Assembly (NCBI GenBank): GCA_033782935.1
Contig: JAWQEG010000710.1
Coordinates: 4,154,001 to 4,218,000 of the forward strand
Length of the DNA: 64,000 nucleotides
Direction of reading: 5' to 3'
Source: Petrolisthes cinctipes
Lineage: Eukaryota; Arthropoda; Malacostraca; Decapoda; Porcellanidae
The position numbers were made by a program, and so were the translations under genes. The notes beneath the pieces are model-generated. The model saw only the letters and a list, made by a program, of their open reading frames with translations. It made no database searches and was not told the origin of the DNA. This document shows, piece after piece, positions 37,476 to 50,012 of the stretch. Within the stretch, counting starts at the first letter, position 1, and each line of letters begins with the position of its first letter.

Positions 37476-38082
37476 AAATCGATCTTTTAGGTGCCAAAAA
37501 GTCTATATCTCAAATTCAGTCCCAAAACACCCGAAAATTCGATATTTAGGGGTCCCAGAAGCGATCTGTACATGCCTACTCCGTGTTAGAGTATTTTCAA
37601 AATACAGGCCAAAAACATACTGAAAATCGATCTTTTAGGTGCCCAAAGTCGATATGTGCATGTATCTTCTGTACCCGTTTATATCTCAAATTCAGGCTCA
37701 AAACACCCGAAAATTCAATATTTTGGGGTCCCAGAAGCGATCTGTACATGCCTACTCCGTGATAAAGTATTTTCAAAATACAGGCCCAAAACATGCTGAA
37801 AATCGATATTTTTGGTGCCCAAAGTCAATATGTGCATGTATCTTCTGTACCCGTTTATATCTCAAATTCAGGCTCAAAACACCCGAAAATTCAATATTTT
37901 GGGGTCCCAGAAGCAATCTGTACATGCCTACACAGTGCTAGAATATTTTCAAAATATAGGCTAAAAACATGCTAAAAATCGACATTTTAGGTGCCAAAAA
38001 ATCGATATCTCAAATTCAGTCCCAAAACACCCGAAAATTCGATATTTAGAGGTCCCAGAAGGTATCTGTACATGCCTACTCC

Positions 38083-39802
38083 GTGTTAGAGTATTTTCAA
38101 AATTCAGGCCCAAAACATGCTGAAAATCGATATTTTTGGTGCCCAAAGTCAATATGTGCATGTATCTTCTGTACCCGTTTATATCTCAAATTCAGGCTCA
38201 AAACACCCGAAAATTCAATATTTTGGGGTCCCAGAAGCAATCTGTACATGACTACTCAGTGCAAGTATATTTTCAAAAAATAGGCTAAAAACATGATAAA
38301 AATCGATCTTTTAGGTGCCAAAAAGTCGATATCTCAAATTCAGTCCCAAAACACCCGAAAATTCGGTATGTAGGGGTCCCAGAAGCGATCTGTACATGCC
38401 TACTCCGTGTTAGAGTGTTTTCAGAATACATGCTCAAAACATACTGAAAATCGATCTTTTAGGTGCACAAAAGTCGATATGTGCATGCATCTTCAGTACC
38501 CGTTTATATCTCAAATTCAGGCTCAAAACACCCGAAAATTCAATATTTTGGGGTCCCAGAAGCAATCTGTACATGCCTACTCAGTGTTAGAGTATTTTCA
38601 AAATACAGGCCCAAAACATGCTGAAAATCGATATTTTAGATGCCAAAAGTCAATATGTGCATGTATCTTCTGTACCCGTTTATATCTCAAATTCAGACTC
38701 AAAACACCCGAAAATTCAATATTTTGGGGTCCCAGAAGCAATCTGTACATGCCTACACAGTGCTAGAATATTTTCAAAATATAGGCTAAAAACATGCTAA
38801 AAATCGATATTATAGGTGCCAAAAAATCGATATCTCAAATTCAGTCCCATAACACCCAAAAATTCTATATTTAGAGGTCCCAGAAGGTATCTGTACATGC
38901 CTACTCCGTGTTAGAGTATTTTCAAAATACAGGCCAAAAACATACTGAAAATCGATCTTTTAGGTGCCCAAAAGTCGATATGTGCATGCATCTTCTGTAT
39001 CCGTTTATATCTCAAATTCTGGCCCTAAACACCCGAAAATTCGATATTTTGGGGTCCCAGAAGCAATCTGTACATGCCTACTCCGTGTTAGAGTATTTTC
39101 AAAATTCAGGCCCAAAACATGCTGAAAATCGATATTTTTGGTGCCCAAAGTCAATATGTGCATGTATCTTCTGTACCCGTTTATATCTCAAATTCAGGCT
39201 CAAAACACCCGAAAATTCAATATTTTGGGGTCCCAGAAGCAATCTGTACATGCCTACTCAGTGCAAGAATATTTTCAAAAAATAGGCTAAAAACATGATA
39301 AAAATCGATCTTTTAGGTGCCAAAAAGTCGATATCTCAAATTCAGTCCCAAAACACCCGAAAATTCGGTATGTAGGGGTCCCAGAAGCGATCTGTACATG
39401 CCTACTCCGTGTTAGAGTGTTTTCAAAATACATGCTCAAAACATACTGAAAATCGATCTTTTAGGTGCACAAAAGTCGATATGTGCATGCATCTTCAGTA
39501 CCCGTTTATATCTCAAATTCAGGCTCAAAACACCCGAAAATTCAATATTTTGGGGCCCCAGAAGCAATCTGTACATGCCTACTCAGTGTTAGAGTATTTT
39601 CAAAATACTGGCCCAAAACATGCTGAAAATCGATATTTTAGATGCCAAAAGTCAATATGTGCAGGTATCTTCTGTACCCGTTTATATCTCAAATTCAGAC
39701 TCAAAACACCCGAAAATTCAATATTTTGGGGTCCCAGAAGCAATCTGTACATGCCTACACAGTGCTAGAATATTTTCAAAATATAGGCTAAAAACATGCT
39801 AA
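38083..39802 (+). repeat. Further copies of the 1,002-bp double HOR (offset 3,319)
   Basis: Positions 34764, 35088, 35589 and 36090 correspond to 38083, 38407, 38908 and 39409. The gcaagtatatttt variant at about 34941 recurs at about 38260. Upstream of 38083 the offset is 3,497 rather than 3,319, so a 178-bp (about one monomer) difference lies at the edge. Confidence 0.84.
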
Positions 39803-42800
39803 AAATCGATATTATAGGTGCCAAAAAATCGATATCTCAAATTCAGTCCCATAACACCCAAAAATTCGATATTTAGAGGTCCCAGAAGGTATCTGTACAT
39901 GCCTACTCCGTGTTAGAGTATTTTCAAAATACAGGCCAAAAACATACTGAAAATCGATCTTTTAGGTGCCCAAAAGTCGATATGTGCATGCATCTTCTGT
40001 ACCCGTTTATATCTCAAATTCTGGCCCTAAACACCCGAAAATTCGATATTTTGGGGTCCCAGAAGCGATCTGTACATGCCTACTCAGTGTTAAAGTATTT
40101 TCAAAATTCAGGCCCAAAACATGCTGAAAATAGATATTTTTGGTGCCCAAAGTCAATATGTGCATGTATCTTCTGTACCCGTTTATATCTCAAATTCAGT
40201 CTCAAAACACCCGAAAATTCAATATTTTGGGGTCCCAGAAGCAATCTGTACAGTGCTAGAATATTTTCATAATATAGGCTAAAAACATGCTAAAAATCGA
40301 TCTTTTAGGTGCCAAAAAGTCGATATCTCAAATTCAGTCCCAAAACACCCGAAAATTCGATATTTAGGGGTCCTAGAAGCGATCTGTACATGCCTACTCC
40401 GAGTTAGAGTATTTTCAAAATACAGGCCAAAAACATACTGAAAATCGATCTTTTAGGTACACAGAAGTCGATATGTGCATGCATCTTCAGTAACCGTTTA
40501 TATCTCAAATTCAGGCTCAAAACACCCGAAAATTCAATATTTTGAGGTCCCAGAAGCAATCTGTACATGCCTACTCAGTGTTAGAGTATTTTCAAAATAC
40601 AGGCTCAAAACATGCTGAAAATCGATATTTTAGATGCACAAAGTCAATATGTGCATGTATCTTCTGTACCCGTTTATATCTCAAATTCAGTCTCAAAACA
40701 CCCGAAAATTCAATATTTTGGGGTCCCAGAAGCAATCTGTACATGCCTACACAGTGCTAGAATATTTTCAAAATATAGGCTAAAAACATGCTAAAAATCG
40801 ACATTTTAGGTGCCAAAAAATCGATATTTCAAATTCAGTCCCAAAACACCCGAAAATTCGATATTTAGAGGTCCCAGAAGGTATCTGTACATGCCTACTC
40901 CGTGTTAGAGTTTTTTCAAAATACAGGCCAAAAACATACTGAAAATCGATCTTTTAGGTGCCTAAAAGTCGATATGTGCATGCATCTTCTGTACCCGTTT
41001 ATATCTCAAATTCAGGCTCAAAACACCCGAAAATTCAATATTTTAGGGTCCCAGAAGCAATCTGTACATGCCTACTCAGTGTTAGAGTATTTTCAAAATA
41101 CAGGCCAAAAAACATGCTGAAAATCGATATTTTAGATGCCCAAAGTCAATATGTGCATGTATCTTCTGTACCCGTTTATATCTCAAATTCAGGCTCAAAA
41201 CACCCGAAAATTCAATATTTTAGGGTCCCAGAAGCAATCTGTACATGCCTACACAGTGCTAGAATATTTTCAAAATAAAGGCTAAAAACATGCTAAAAAT
41301 CGACATTTTAGGTGCCAAAAAATCGATATCTCAAATTCAGTCCCAAAACACCCGAAAATTCGATATTTAGAGGTCCCAGAAGGTATCTGTACATGCCTAC
41401 TCCGTGTTAGAGTATTTTCAAAATACACGCCAAAAACATACTGAAAATCGATCTTTTAGGTGCCCAAAAGTCGATATGTGCATGCATCTTCTGTACCCGT
41501 TTATATCTCAAATTCTGGCCCTAAACACCCGAAAATTCGAAATTTTGGGGTCCCAGAAGCGATCTGTACATGCCTACTCCGTGTTAGAGTATTTTCAAAA
41601 TTCAGGCCCAAAACATGCTGAAAATCGATATTTTTGGTGCCCAAAGTCAATATGTGCATGTATCTTCTGTACCCGTTTATATCTCAAATTCAGGCTCAAA
41701 ACACCCGAAAATTAAATATTTTGGGGTCCCAGAAGCAATCTGTACATGCCTACTCAGAGCTAGAATATTTTCAAAATATAGGCTAAAAACATGCTAAAAA
41801 TCGATCTTTTAGGTGCCAAAAAGTCGATATCTCAAATTCAGTCCCAAAACACCCGAAAATTTGATATTTAGGGGTCCCAGAAGCGATCTGTACATGCCTA
41901 CTCTGTGATAGAGTATTTTCAAAATACATGCTCAAAACATACTGAAAATCGATCTTTTAGGTGCACAAAAGTCGATATGTGCATGCATCTTCTGTACCCG
42001 TTTATATCTCAAATTCTGGCCCTAAACACCCGAAAATTCGATATTTTGGGGTCCCAGAAGCGATCTGTACATGCCTACTCCGAGTTAGAGTATTTTCAAA
42101 ATTCAGGCCCAAAACATGCTGAAAATCGATATTTTTGGTGCCCAAAGTCAATATGTGCATGTATCTTCTGTACCCGTTTATATCTCAAATTCAGGCTCAA
42201 AACACCCGAAAATTCAATATTTTGGGGTCCCAGAAGCAATCTGTACATGCCTACACAGTGCTAGAATATTTTCAAAATATAGGCTAAAAACATGCTAAAA
42301 TTCGACATTTTAGGTGCCAAAAAATCGATATCTCAAATTCAGTCCCAAAACACCCGAAAATTCGATAATTAGAGGTTCCAGAAGGTATCTGTACATGCCT
42401 ACTCCGTGTTAGAGTATTTTCAAAATACAGGCCAAAAACATACTGAAAATCGATCTTTTAGGTGCCCAAAAGTCGATATGTGCATGCATCTTCTGTACCC
42501 GTTTATATCTCAAATTCTGGCCCTAAACACCCGAAAATTCGATATTTTGGGGTCCCAGAAGCGATCTGTACATGCCTACTCCGTGTTAGAGTATTTTCAA
42601 AATTCAGGCCCAAAACATGCTGAAAATCGATATTTTTGGTGCCCAAAGTCAATATGTGCATGTATCTTCTGTACCCGTTTATATCTCAAATTCAGGCTCA
42701 AAACACCCGAAAATTCAATATTTTGGGGTCCCAGAAGCAATCTGTACAGTGCTAGAATATTTTCAAAATATAGGCTAAAAACATGCTAAAAATCGATCTT

Positions 42801-45800
42801 TTAGGTGCCAAAAAGTCGATATCTCAAATTCAGTCCCAAAACACCCGAAAATTCGATATTTAGGGGTCCCAGAAGCGATCTGTACATGCCTACTCCGTGT
42901 TAGAGTATTTTCAAAATACATGCTCAAAACATACTGAAAATCGATCTTTTAGGTGCACAAAAGTCGATATGTGCATGCATCTTCAGTACCCGTTTATATC
43001 TCAAATTCAGGCTCAAAACACCCGAAAATTCAATATTTTGGGGTCCCAGAAGCAATCTGTACATGCCTACTCAGTGTTAGAGTATTTTCAAAATACAGGC
43101 CCAAAACATGCTGAAAATCGATATTTTAGATGCCCAAAGTCAATATGTGCATGTATCTTCTGTACCCGTTTATATCTCAAATTCAGGCTCAAAACACCCG
43201 AAAATTCAATATTTTGGGGTCCCAGAAGCAATCTGTACATGCCTACACAGTGCTAGAATATTTTCAAAATATAGGCTAAAAACATGCTAAAAATCGACAT
43301 TTTAGGTGCCAAGAAATCGATATCTCAAATTCAGTCCCAAAACACCCGAAAATTCGATATTTAGAGGTCCCAGAAGGTATCTGTACATGCTTACTCCGTG
43401 TTAGAGTATTTTCAAAATAAAGGCCAAAAACATACTGAAAATCGATCTTTTAGGTGCCTAAAAGTCGATATGTGCATGCATCTTCTGTACCCGTTTATAT
43501 CTCAAATTCTGGCCCTAAACACCCGAAAATTCGATATTTTGGGGTCCCAGAAGCGATCTGTACATGCCTACTCCGTGTTAGAGTATTTTCAAAATTCAGG
43601 CCCAAAACATGCTGAAAATCGATATTTTTGGTGCCCAAAGTCAATATGTGCATGCATCTTCTGTACCCGTTTATATCTCAAATTCAGGCTCAAAACACCC
43701 GAAAATTCAATATTTTGGGGTCCCAGAAGCAATCTGTACATGCCTTCTCAGTGCTAGAATATTTTCAAAATATAGACTAAAAACATGCTAAAAATCGATC
43801 TTTTAGGTGCCAAAAAGTCGATATCTCAAATTCAGTCCCAAAACACCCGAAAATTCGATATTTAGAGGTCCCAGAAGCGATCTGTACATGCCTACTCCGT
43901 GTTAGAGTATATTCAAAATACATGCTCAAAACATACTGAAAATCGATCTTTTAGGTGCACAAAAGTCGATTTGTGCATGCATCTTCAGTACCCGTTTATA
44001 TCTCAAATTCAGGCTCAAAACACCCGAAAATTCAATATTTTGGGGTCCCAGAAGCAATCAGTACATGCCTACTCAGTGTTAGAGTATTTTCAAAATACAG
44101 GCCCAAAACATGCTGAAAATCGATATTTTAGATGCCCAAAGTCAATATGTGCATGTATCTTCTGTACCCGTTTATATCTCAAATTCAGGCTCAAAACACC
44201 CGAAAATTCAATATTTTGGGGTCCCAGAAGCAATCTGTACAGTGCTAGAATATTTTCAAAATATAGGCTAAAAACATGCTAAAAATCGACATTTTAGGTG
44301 CCAAAAAATCGATATCTCAAATTCAGTCCCAAAACACCCGAAAATTCGATATTTAGGGGTCCCAGAAGGTATCTGTACATGCCTACTCCGTGTTAGAGTA
44401 TTTTCAAAATACAGGCCAAAAACATACTGAAAATCGATCTTTTAGGTGCCCAAAAGTCGATATGTGCATGCATCTTCTGTACCCGTTTATATCTCAAATT
44501 CTGGCCCTAAACACCCGAAAATTCGATATTTTGGGGTCCCAGAAGCGATCTGTACATGCCTACTCCGTGTTAAAGTATTTTCAAAATTCAGGCCCAAAAC
44601 ATGCTGAAAATCGATATTTTTGGTGCCCAAAGTCAATATGTCCATGTACCTTCTGTACCCGTTTATATCTCAAATTCAGGCTCAAAACACCCGAAAATTC
44701 AATATTTTGGGGTCCCAGAAGCAATCTGTACAGTGCTAGAATATTTTCAAAATATAGGCTAAAAACATGCTAAAAATCGATCTTTTAGGTGCCAAAAAGT
44801 CGATATCTCAAATTCAGTCCCAAAACACCCGAAAATTCGATATTTAGGGGTCCCAGAAGCGATCTGTACATGCCTACTCCGTGTTAGAGTATTTTCAAAA
44901 TACAGGCCAAAAACATACTGAAAATCGATCTTTTAGGTACACAAAAGTCGATATGTGCATGCATCTTCTGTACCCGTTTATATCTCAAATTCAGGCTCAA
45001 AACACCCGAAAATTCAATATTTTGGGGTCCCAGAAGCAATCTGTACATGCCTACTCAGTGTTAGAGTATTTTCAAAATACAGGCCCAAAACATGCTGAAA
45101 ATCGATATTTTAGATGCCCAAAGTCAATATGTGCATGTATCTTCTGTACCCGTTTATATCTCAAATTCAGGCTCAAAACACCCGAAAATTCAATATTTTG
45201 GGGTCCCAGAAGCAATCTGTACATGCCTACACAGTGCTAGAATATTTTCAAAATATAGGCTAAAAACATGCTAAAAATCGACATTTTAGGTGCCAAAAAA
45301 TCGATATCTCAAATTCAGTCCCAAAACACCCGAAAATTCGATATTTAGAGGTCCCAGAAGGTATCTGTACATGCCTACTCCGTGTTAGAGTATTTTCAAA
45401 ATACAGGCCCAAAACATACTGAAAATCGATCTTTTAGGTGCCCAAAAGTCGATATGTGCATGCATCTTCTGTACCCGTTTATATCTCAAATTCTGGCCCT
45501 AAACACCCGAAAATTCGATATTTTGGGGTCCCAGAAGCAATCTGTACATGCCTACTTAGTGCTAGAATATTTTCAAAATATAGGGTAAAAACATGCTAAA
45601 AATCGATCTTTTAGGTGCCAAAAAGTCGATATCTCAAATTCAGTCCCAAAACACCCGAAAATTCGATATTTTGGGGTCCCAGAAGCGATCTGTACATGCC
45701 TACTCCGTGTTAGAGTATTTTCAAAATTCAGGCCCAAAACATGCTGAAAATCGATATTTTTGGTGCCCAAAGTCAATATGTGCATGTATCTTCTGTACCC

Positions 45801-47860
45801 GTTTATATCTCAAATTCAGGCTCAAAACACCCGAAAATTCAATATTTTGGGGTCCCAGAAGCAATCTGTACATGCCTACTCAGTGCTAGAATATTTTCAA
45901 AATATAGGCTAAAAACATGCTAAAAATCGATCTTTTAGGTGCCAAAAAGTCGATATCTCAAATTCAGTTCCAAAACACCCGAAAATTCGATATTTAGGGG
46001 TCCCAGAAGCGATCTGTACATGCCTACTCCGTGTTAGAGTATTTTCAAAATACATGCTCAAAACATACTGAAAATCGATCTTTTAGGTGCCCAAAAGTCG
46101 ATATGTGCATGCATCTTCTGTACCCGTTTATATCTCAAATTCTGGCCCTAAACACCCGAAAATTCGATATTTTGGTGTCCCAGAAGCGATCTGTACATGC
46201 CTACTCCGTGTTAGAGTATTTTCAAAATTCAGGCCCAAAAGATGCTGAAAATCGATATTTTTGGTGCCCAAAGTCAATATGTGCATGTATCTTCTGTACC
46301 CGTTTATATCTCAAATTCAGGCTCAAAACACCCGAAAATTCAATATTTTGGGGTCCCAGAAGCAATCTGTACAGTGCTTGAATATTTTCAAAATATAGGC
46401 TAAAAACATGCTAAAAATCGATCTTTTAAGTGCCAAAAAGTCGATATCTCAAATTCAGTCCCAAAACACCCGAAAATTCGATATTTAGGGGTCCCAGAAG
46501 CTATCTGTACATGCCTACTCCGTGTTAGAGTATTTTCAAAATAAAAGCCAAAAACATACTGAAAATCGATCTTTTAGGTGCACAAAAGTCGATATGTGCA
46601 TGCATCTTCTGTACCCGTTTATATCTCAAATTCTGGCCCTAAACACCCGAAAATTCGATATTTTGGGGTCCCAGAAGCGATCTGTACATGCCTACTTCGT
46701 GTTAGAGTATTTTCAAAATACAGGCCCAAAACATGCTGAAAATCGATATTTTTGGTGCCCAAAGTCAATATGTGCATGTATATTCTGTACCCGTTTATAT
46801 CTCAAATTCAGGCTCAAAACACCCGAAAATTCAATATTTTGGGGTCCCAGAAGCAATCTGTACATGCCTACTCAGTGCTAGAATATTTTCAAAATATAGG
46901 CTAAAAACATGCTAAAAATCGATCTTTTAGATGCCAAAAAGTCGATATCTCAAATTCAGTCCCAAAACACCCGAAAATTCGATATTTAGGGGTCCCAGAA
47001 GCGATCTGTACATGCCTACTCCGTGTTAGAGTATTTTCAAAATACATGCTCAAAACATACTGAAAATCGATCTTTTAGGTGCACAAAAGTCGATATGTGC
47101 ATGCATCTTCAGTACCCGTTTATATCTCAAATTCAGGCTCAAAACACCCGAAAATTCAATATTTTGGGGTCCCAGAAGCAATCTGTACATGCCTACTCAG
47201 TGTTAGAGTATTTTCAAAATACAGGCCCAAAACATGCTGAAAATCGATATTTTAGATGCCCAAAGTCAATATGTGCATGTATCTTCTGTACCCGTTTATA
47301 TCTCAAATTCAGGCTCAAAACACCCGAAAATTCAATATTTTGGGGTCCCAGAAGCAATCTGTACATGCCTACACAGTGCTAAAATATTTTCAAAATATAG
47401 GCTAAAAACATGCTAAAAATCGACATTTTAGGTGCCAAAAAATCGATATCTCAAATTCAGTCCCAAAACACCCGAAAAATCGATATTTAGAGGTCCCAGA
47501 AGGTATCTGTACATGCCTACTCCGTGTTAGAGTATTTTCAAAATACAGGCCAACAACATACTGAAAATCGATCTTTTAGGTGCCCAAAAGTCGATATGTG
47601 CATGCATCTTCTGTACCCGTTTATATCTCAAATTCTGGCCCTAAACACCCGAAAATTCGATATTTTGGGGTCCCAGAAGCAATCTGTACATGCCTACTCC
47701 GTGTTAGAGTATTTTCAAAATTCAGGCCCAAAACATGCTGAAAATCGATATTTTTGGTGCCCAAAGTCAATATGTGCACGTATCTTCTGTACCCGTTTAT
47801 ATCTCAAATTCAGGCTCAAAACACCCGAAACTTCAATATTTTGGGGTCCCAGAAGCAATC
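38870..47860 (+). repeat. Long duplicated segment, copy 2 (about 9.0 kb)
   Basis: The segment pairs with 21270-30450. The drop in offset from 17,604 to 17,279 equals 325 bp, one A-C dimer missing near 41.0 kb. A later drop of about 501 bp equals one whole HOR missing near 44.8 kb. A final 4-bp step matches a small cgat duplication present only in copy 1. Copy 2 also has extra HORs around 43.4-44.3 kb. Confidence 0.86.
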
Positions 47861-49928
47861 TGTACATGCCTACACAGTGCTAGAATATTTTCAAAATATA
47901 GGCTAAAAACATGCTAAAAATCGACATTTTAGGTGCCAAAAAATCGATATCTCAAATTCAGTCCCAAAACACCCGAAAATTCGATATTTAGAGGTCCCAG
48001 AAGATATCTGTACATGCCTACTCCGTGTTAGAGTATTTTCAAAATACAGGCCAAAAACATACTGAAAATCGATCTTTTAGTTGCCCAAAAGTCGATATGT
48101 GCATGCAACCTCTGTACCCGTTTATATCTCAAATTCTGGCCCTAAACACCCGAAAATTCGATATTTTGGGGTCCCAGAAGCAATCTGTACATGCCTACTG
48201 AGTGTTAGAGTATTTTCAAAATTCAGGCCCAAAACATGCTGAAAATCGATATTTTTGGTTCCCAAAGTCAATATGTGCATGTATCTACTGTACCCGTTTA
48301 TATCTCAAATTCAGGCTCATAACACCCGAAAATTCAATATTTTGGGGTCCCAGAAGCAATCTGTACATGCCTACTCAGTGCTAGAATATTTTCAAAATAT
48401 AGGCTAAAAACATGCTACATGCTCAAAACATACTGAAAATCGATCTTTTAGGTGCACAAAAGTCGATATGTGCATGCATCTTCAGTACCTGTTTATATCT
48501 GAAATTCAGGCTCAAAATACCCGAAAATTCAATATTTTGGGGTCCCAGAAGCAATCTGTACAGTGCTAGAATATTTTCATAATATAGGCTAAAAACATGC
48601 TAAAATTCGATCTTTTAGGTGCCAAAAAGTCGATATCACAAATTCAGTCCCAAAACACCCGAAAATTCGATATTTAGGGGTCCCAGAAGCGATCTGTACA
48701 TGCCTACTCCGTGTTAGAGTATTTTCAAAATACATGCTCAAAACATACTGAAAATCGATCTTTTAGGTGCACAAAAGTCGATATGTGCATGCATCTTCAG
48801 TACCCGTTTATATCTCAATTTCAGGCTCAAAACACCCGAAAAGTCAATATTTTGGGGTCCCAGAAGCAATCTGTACATGCCTACTCAGTGTTAGAGTATT
48901 TTCAAAATACAGGCCCAAAACATGCTAAAAATCGATATTTTAGGTGCCCAAAGTCAATATGTGCATGTATCTTCTGTACCCGTTTATATCTCAAATTCAG
49001 ACTCAAAACACCCGAAAATTCAATATTTTGGGGTCCCAGAAGCAATCTGTACATGCCTACTCAGAGCTAGAATATTTTCAAAATATAGGCTAAAAACATG
49101 CTAAAAATCGATCTTTTAGGTGCCAAAAAGTCTATATCTCAAATTCAGTCCTAAAACACCCGAAAATTCGATATTTAGGGGTCCCTGAAGCGATCTGTAC
49201 ATGCCTACTCCGTGTTAGAGTATTTTCAAAATACATGCTCAAAACATACTGAAAATCGATCTTTTAGGTGCCCAAAAGTCGATATGTGCATGCATCTTCA
49301 GTACCCGTTTATATCTTAAATTCAGGCTCAAAACACCCGAAAATTCAATATTTTGGGGTCCCAGAAGCAATCTGTACATGCCTACTCAGTGTTAGAGTAT
49401 TTTAAAAATACAGGCCCAAAACATGCTGAAAATCGACATTTTAGGTGCCAAAAAATCGATATCTCAAATTCAGTCCCAAAACACCCGAAAATTCGATATT
49501 TAGAGGTCCCAGAAGGTATCTGCACATGCCTACTCAGTGTTAGAGTATTTTCAAAATACAGGCCAAAAACATACTGAAAATCGATCTTTTAGGTTCCCAA
49601 AAGTCAATATGTGCATGCATCCTCTGTACCCGTTTATATCTCAAATTCTGGCCCAAAACACCCGAAAATTCGATATTTTGGGGTCCCAGAACCGATCTGT
49701 ACATGCCTACTCTGTATTAGAGTATTTTCAAAATTCAGGCCCAAAACATGCTGAAAATCGATCTTTTTGGTGCCCAAAGTCAATATGTGCATGTATCTTC
49801 TGTACCCGTTTATATCTCAAATTCAGGCTCAAAACACCCGAAAATTCAATATTTTGGGGTCCCAGAAGCAATCTGTACATGCCTACTCAGTGCTAGAATA
49901 TTTTCAAAATATAGGCTAAAAACATGCT
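47861..49928 (+). repeat. Irregular region with repeated breakpoint and elevated variation
   Basis: The region contains unusual variants (gcatgcaacctctg near 48107, gtatctactgtac near 48288, tcgatatcacaaattc near 48637, gaaccgatctg near 49690) and begins the 1,512-bp repeat described below. All of it is satellite. Confidence 0.78.
48306..48500 (+). repeat. 195-bp fused monomer (C joined to A, 130 bp lost), copy 1
   Basis: Anchors at 48306 and 48501 (the latter as gaaattcag) are 195 bp apart instead of 148 + 177 = 325. The joint reads aaacatgctacatgctcaaaac: C second-half sequence up to catgct meets A1 second-half sequence from acatgct, leaving ACATGCT twice in tandem. The end of C and the whole first half of A are gone. 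Confidence 0.88.
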
Positions 49929-50012
49929 ACATGCTCAAAACATACTGAAAATCGATCTTTTAGGTGCACAAAAGTCGATATGTGCATGCATCTTCAGTAC
50001 CCGTTTATATCT
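49818..50012 (+). repeat. 195-bp fused monomer, copy 2
   Basis: The same joint and the same 195-bp spacing (anchors 49818 and 50013), exactly 1,512 bp after copy 1. Sharing an identical joint shows that the surrounding segment was duplicated after the fusion formed. Confidence 0.88.

Larger units (their letters stand above)
30451..38869 (+). repeat. Mosaic region between the two long copies
   Basis: The region consists only of satellite HORs. It is assembled from pieces also seen at 18.2-18.6, 19.7-21.7, 30.4-31.4 and 21.3-22.2 kb. The A1-B1-C2 / A2-B2-C1 alternation is clearest here. No sequence foreign to the family was seen. Confidence 0.8.

Noticed and set aside
48400..48445. Transposon insertion site at the odd acatgctacatgct joint, as a target-site duplication
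   Set aside because: There is no inserted sequence between the two ACATGCT copies, and the second copy is the normal start of an A1 second half. A deletion joint explains it.
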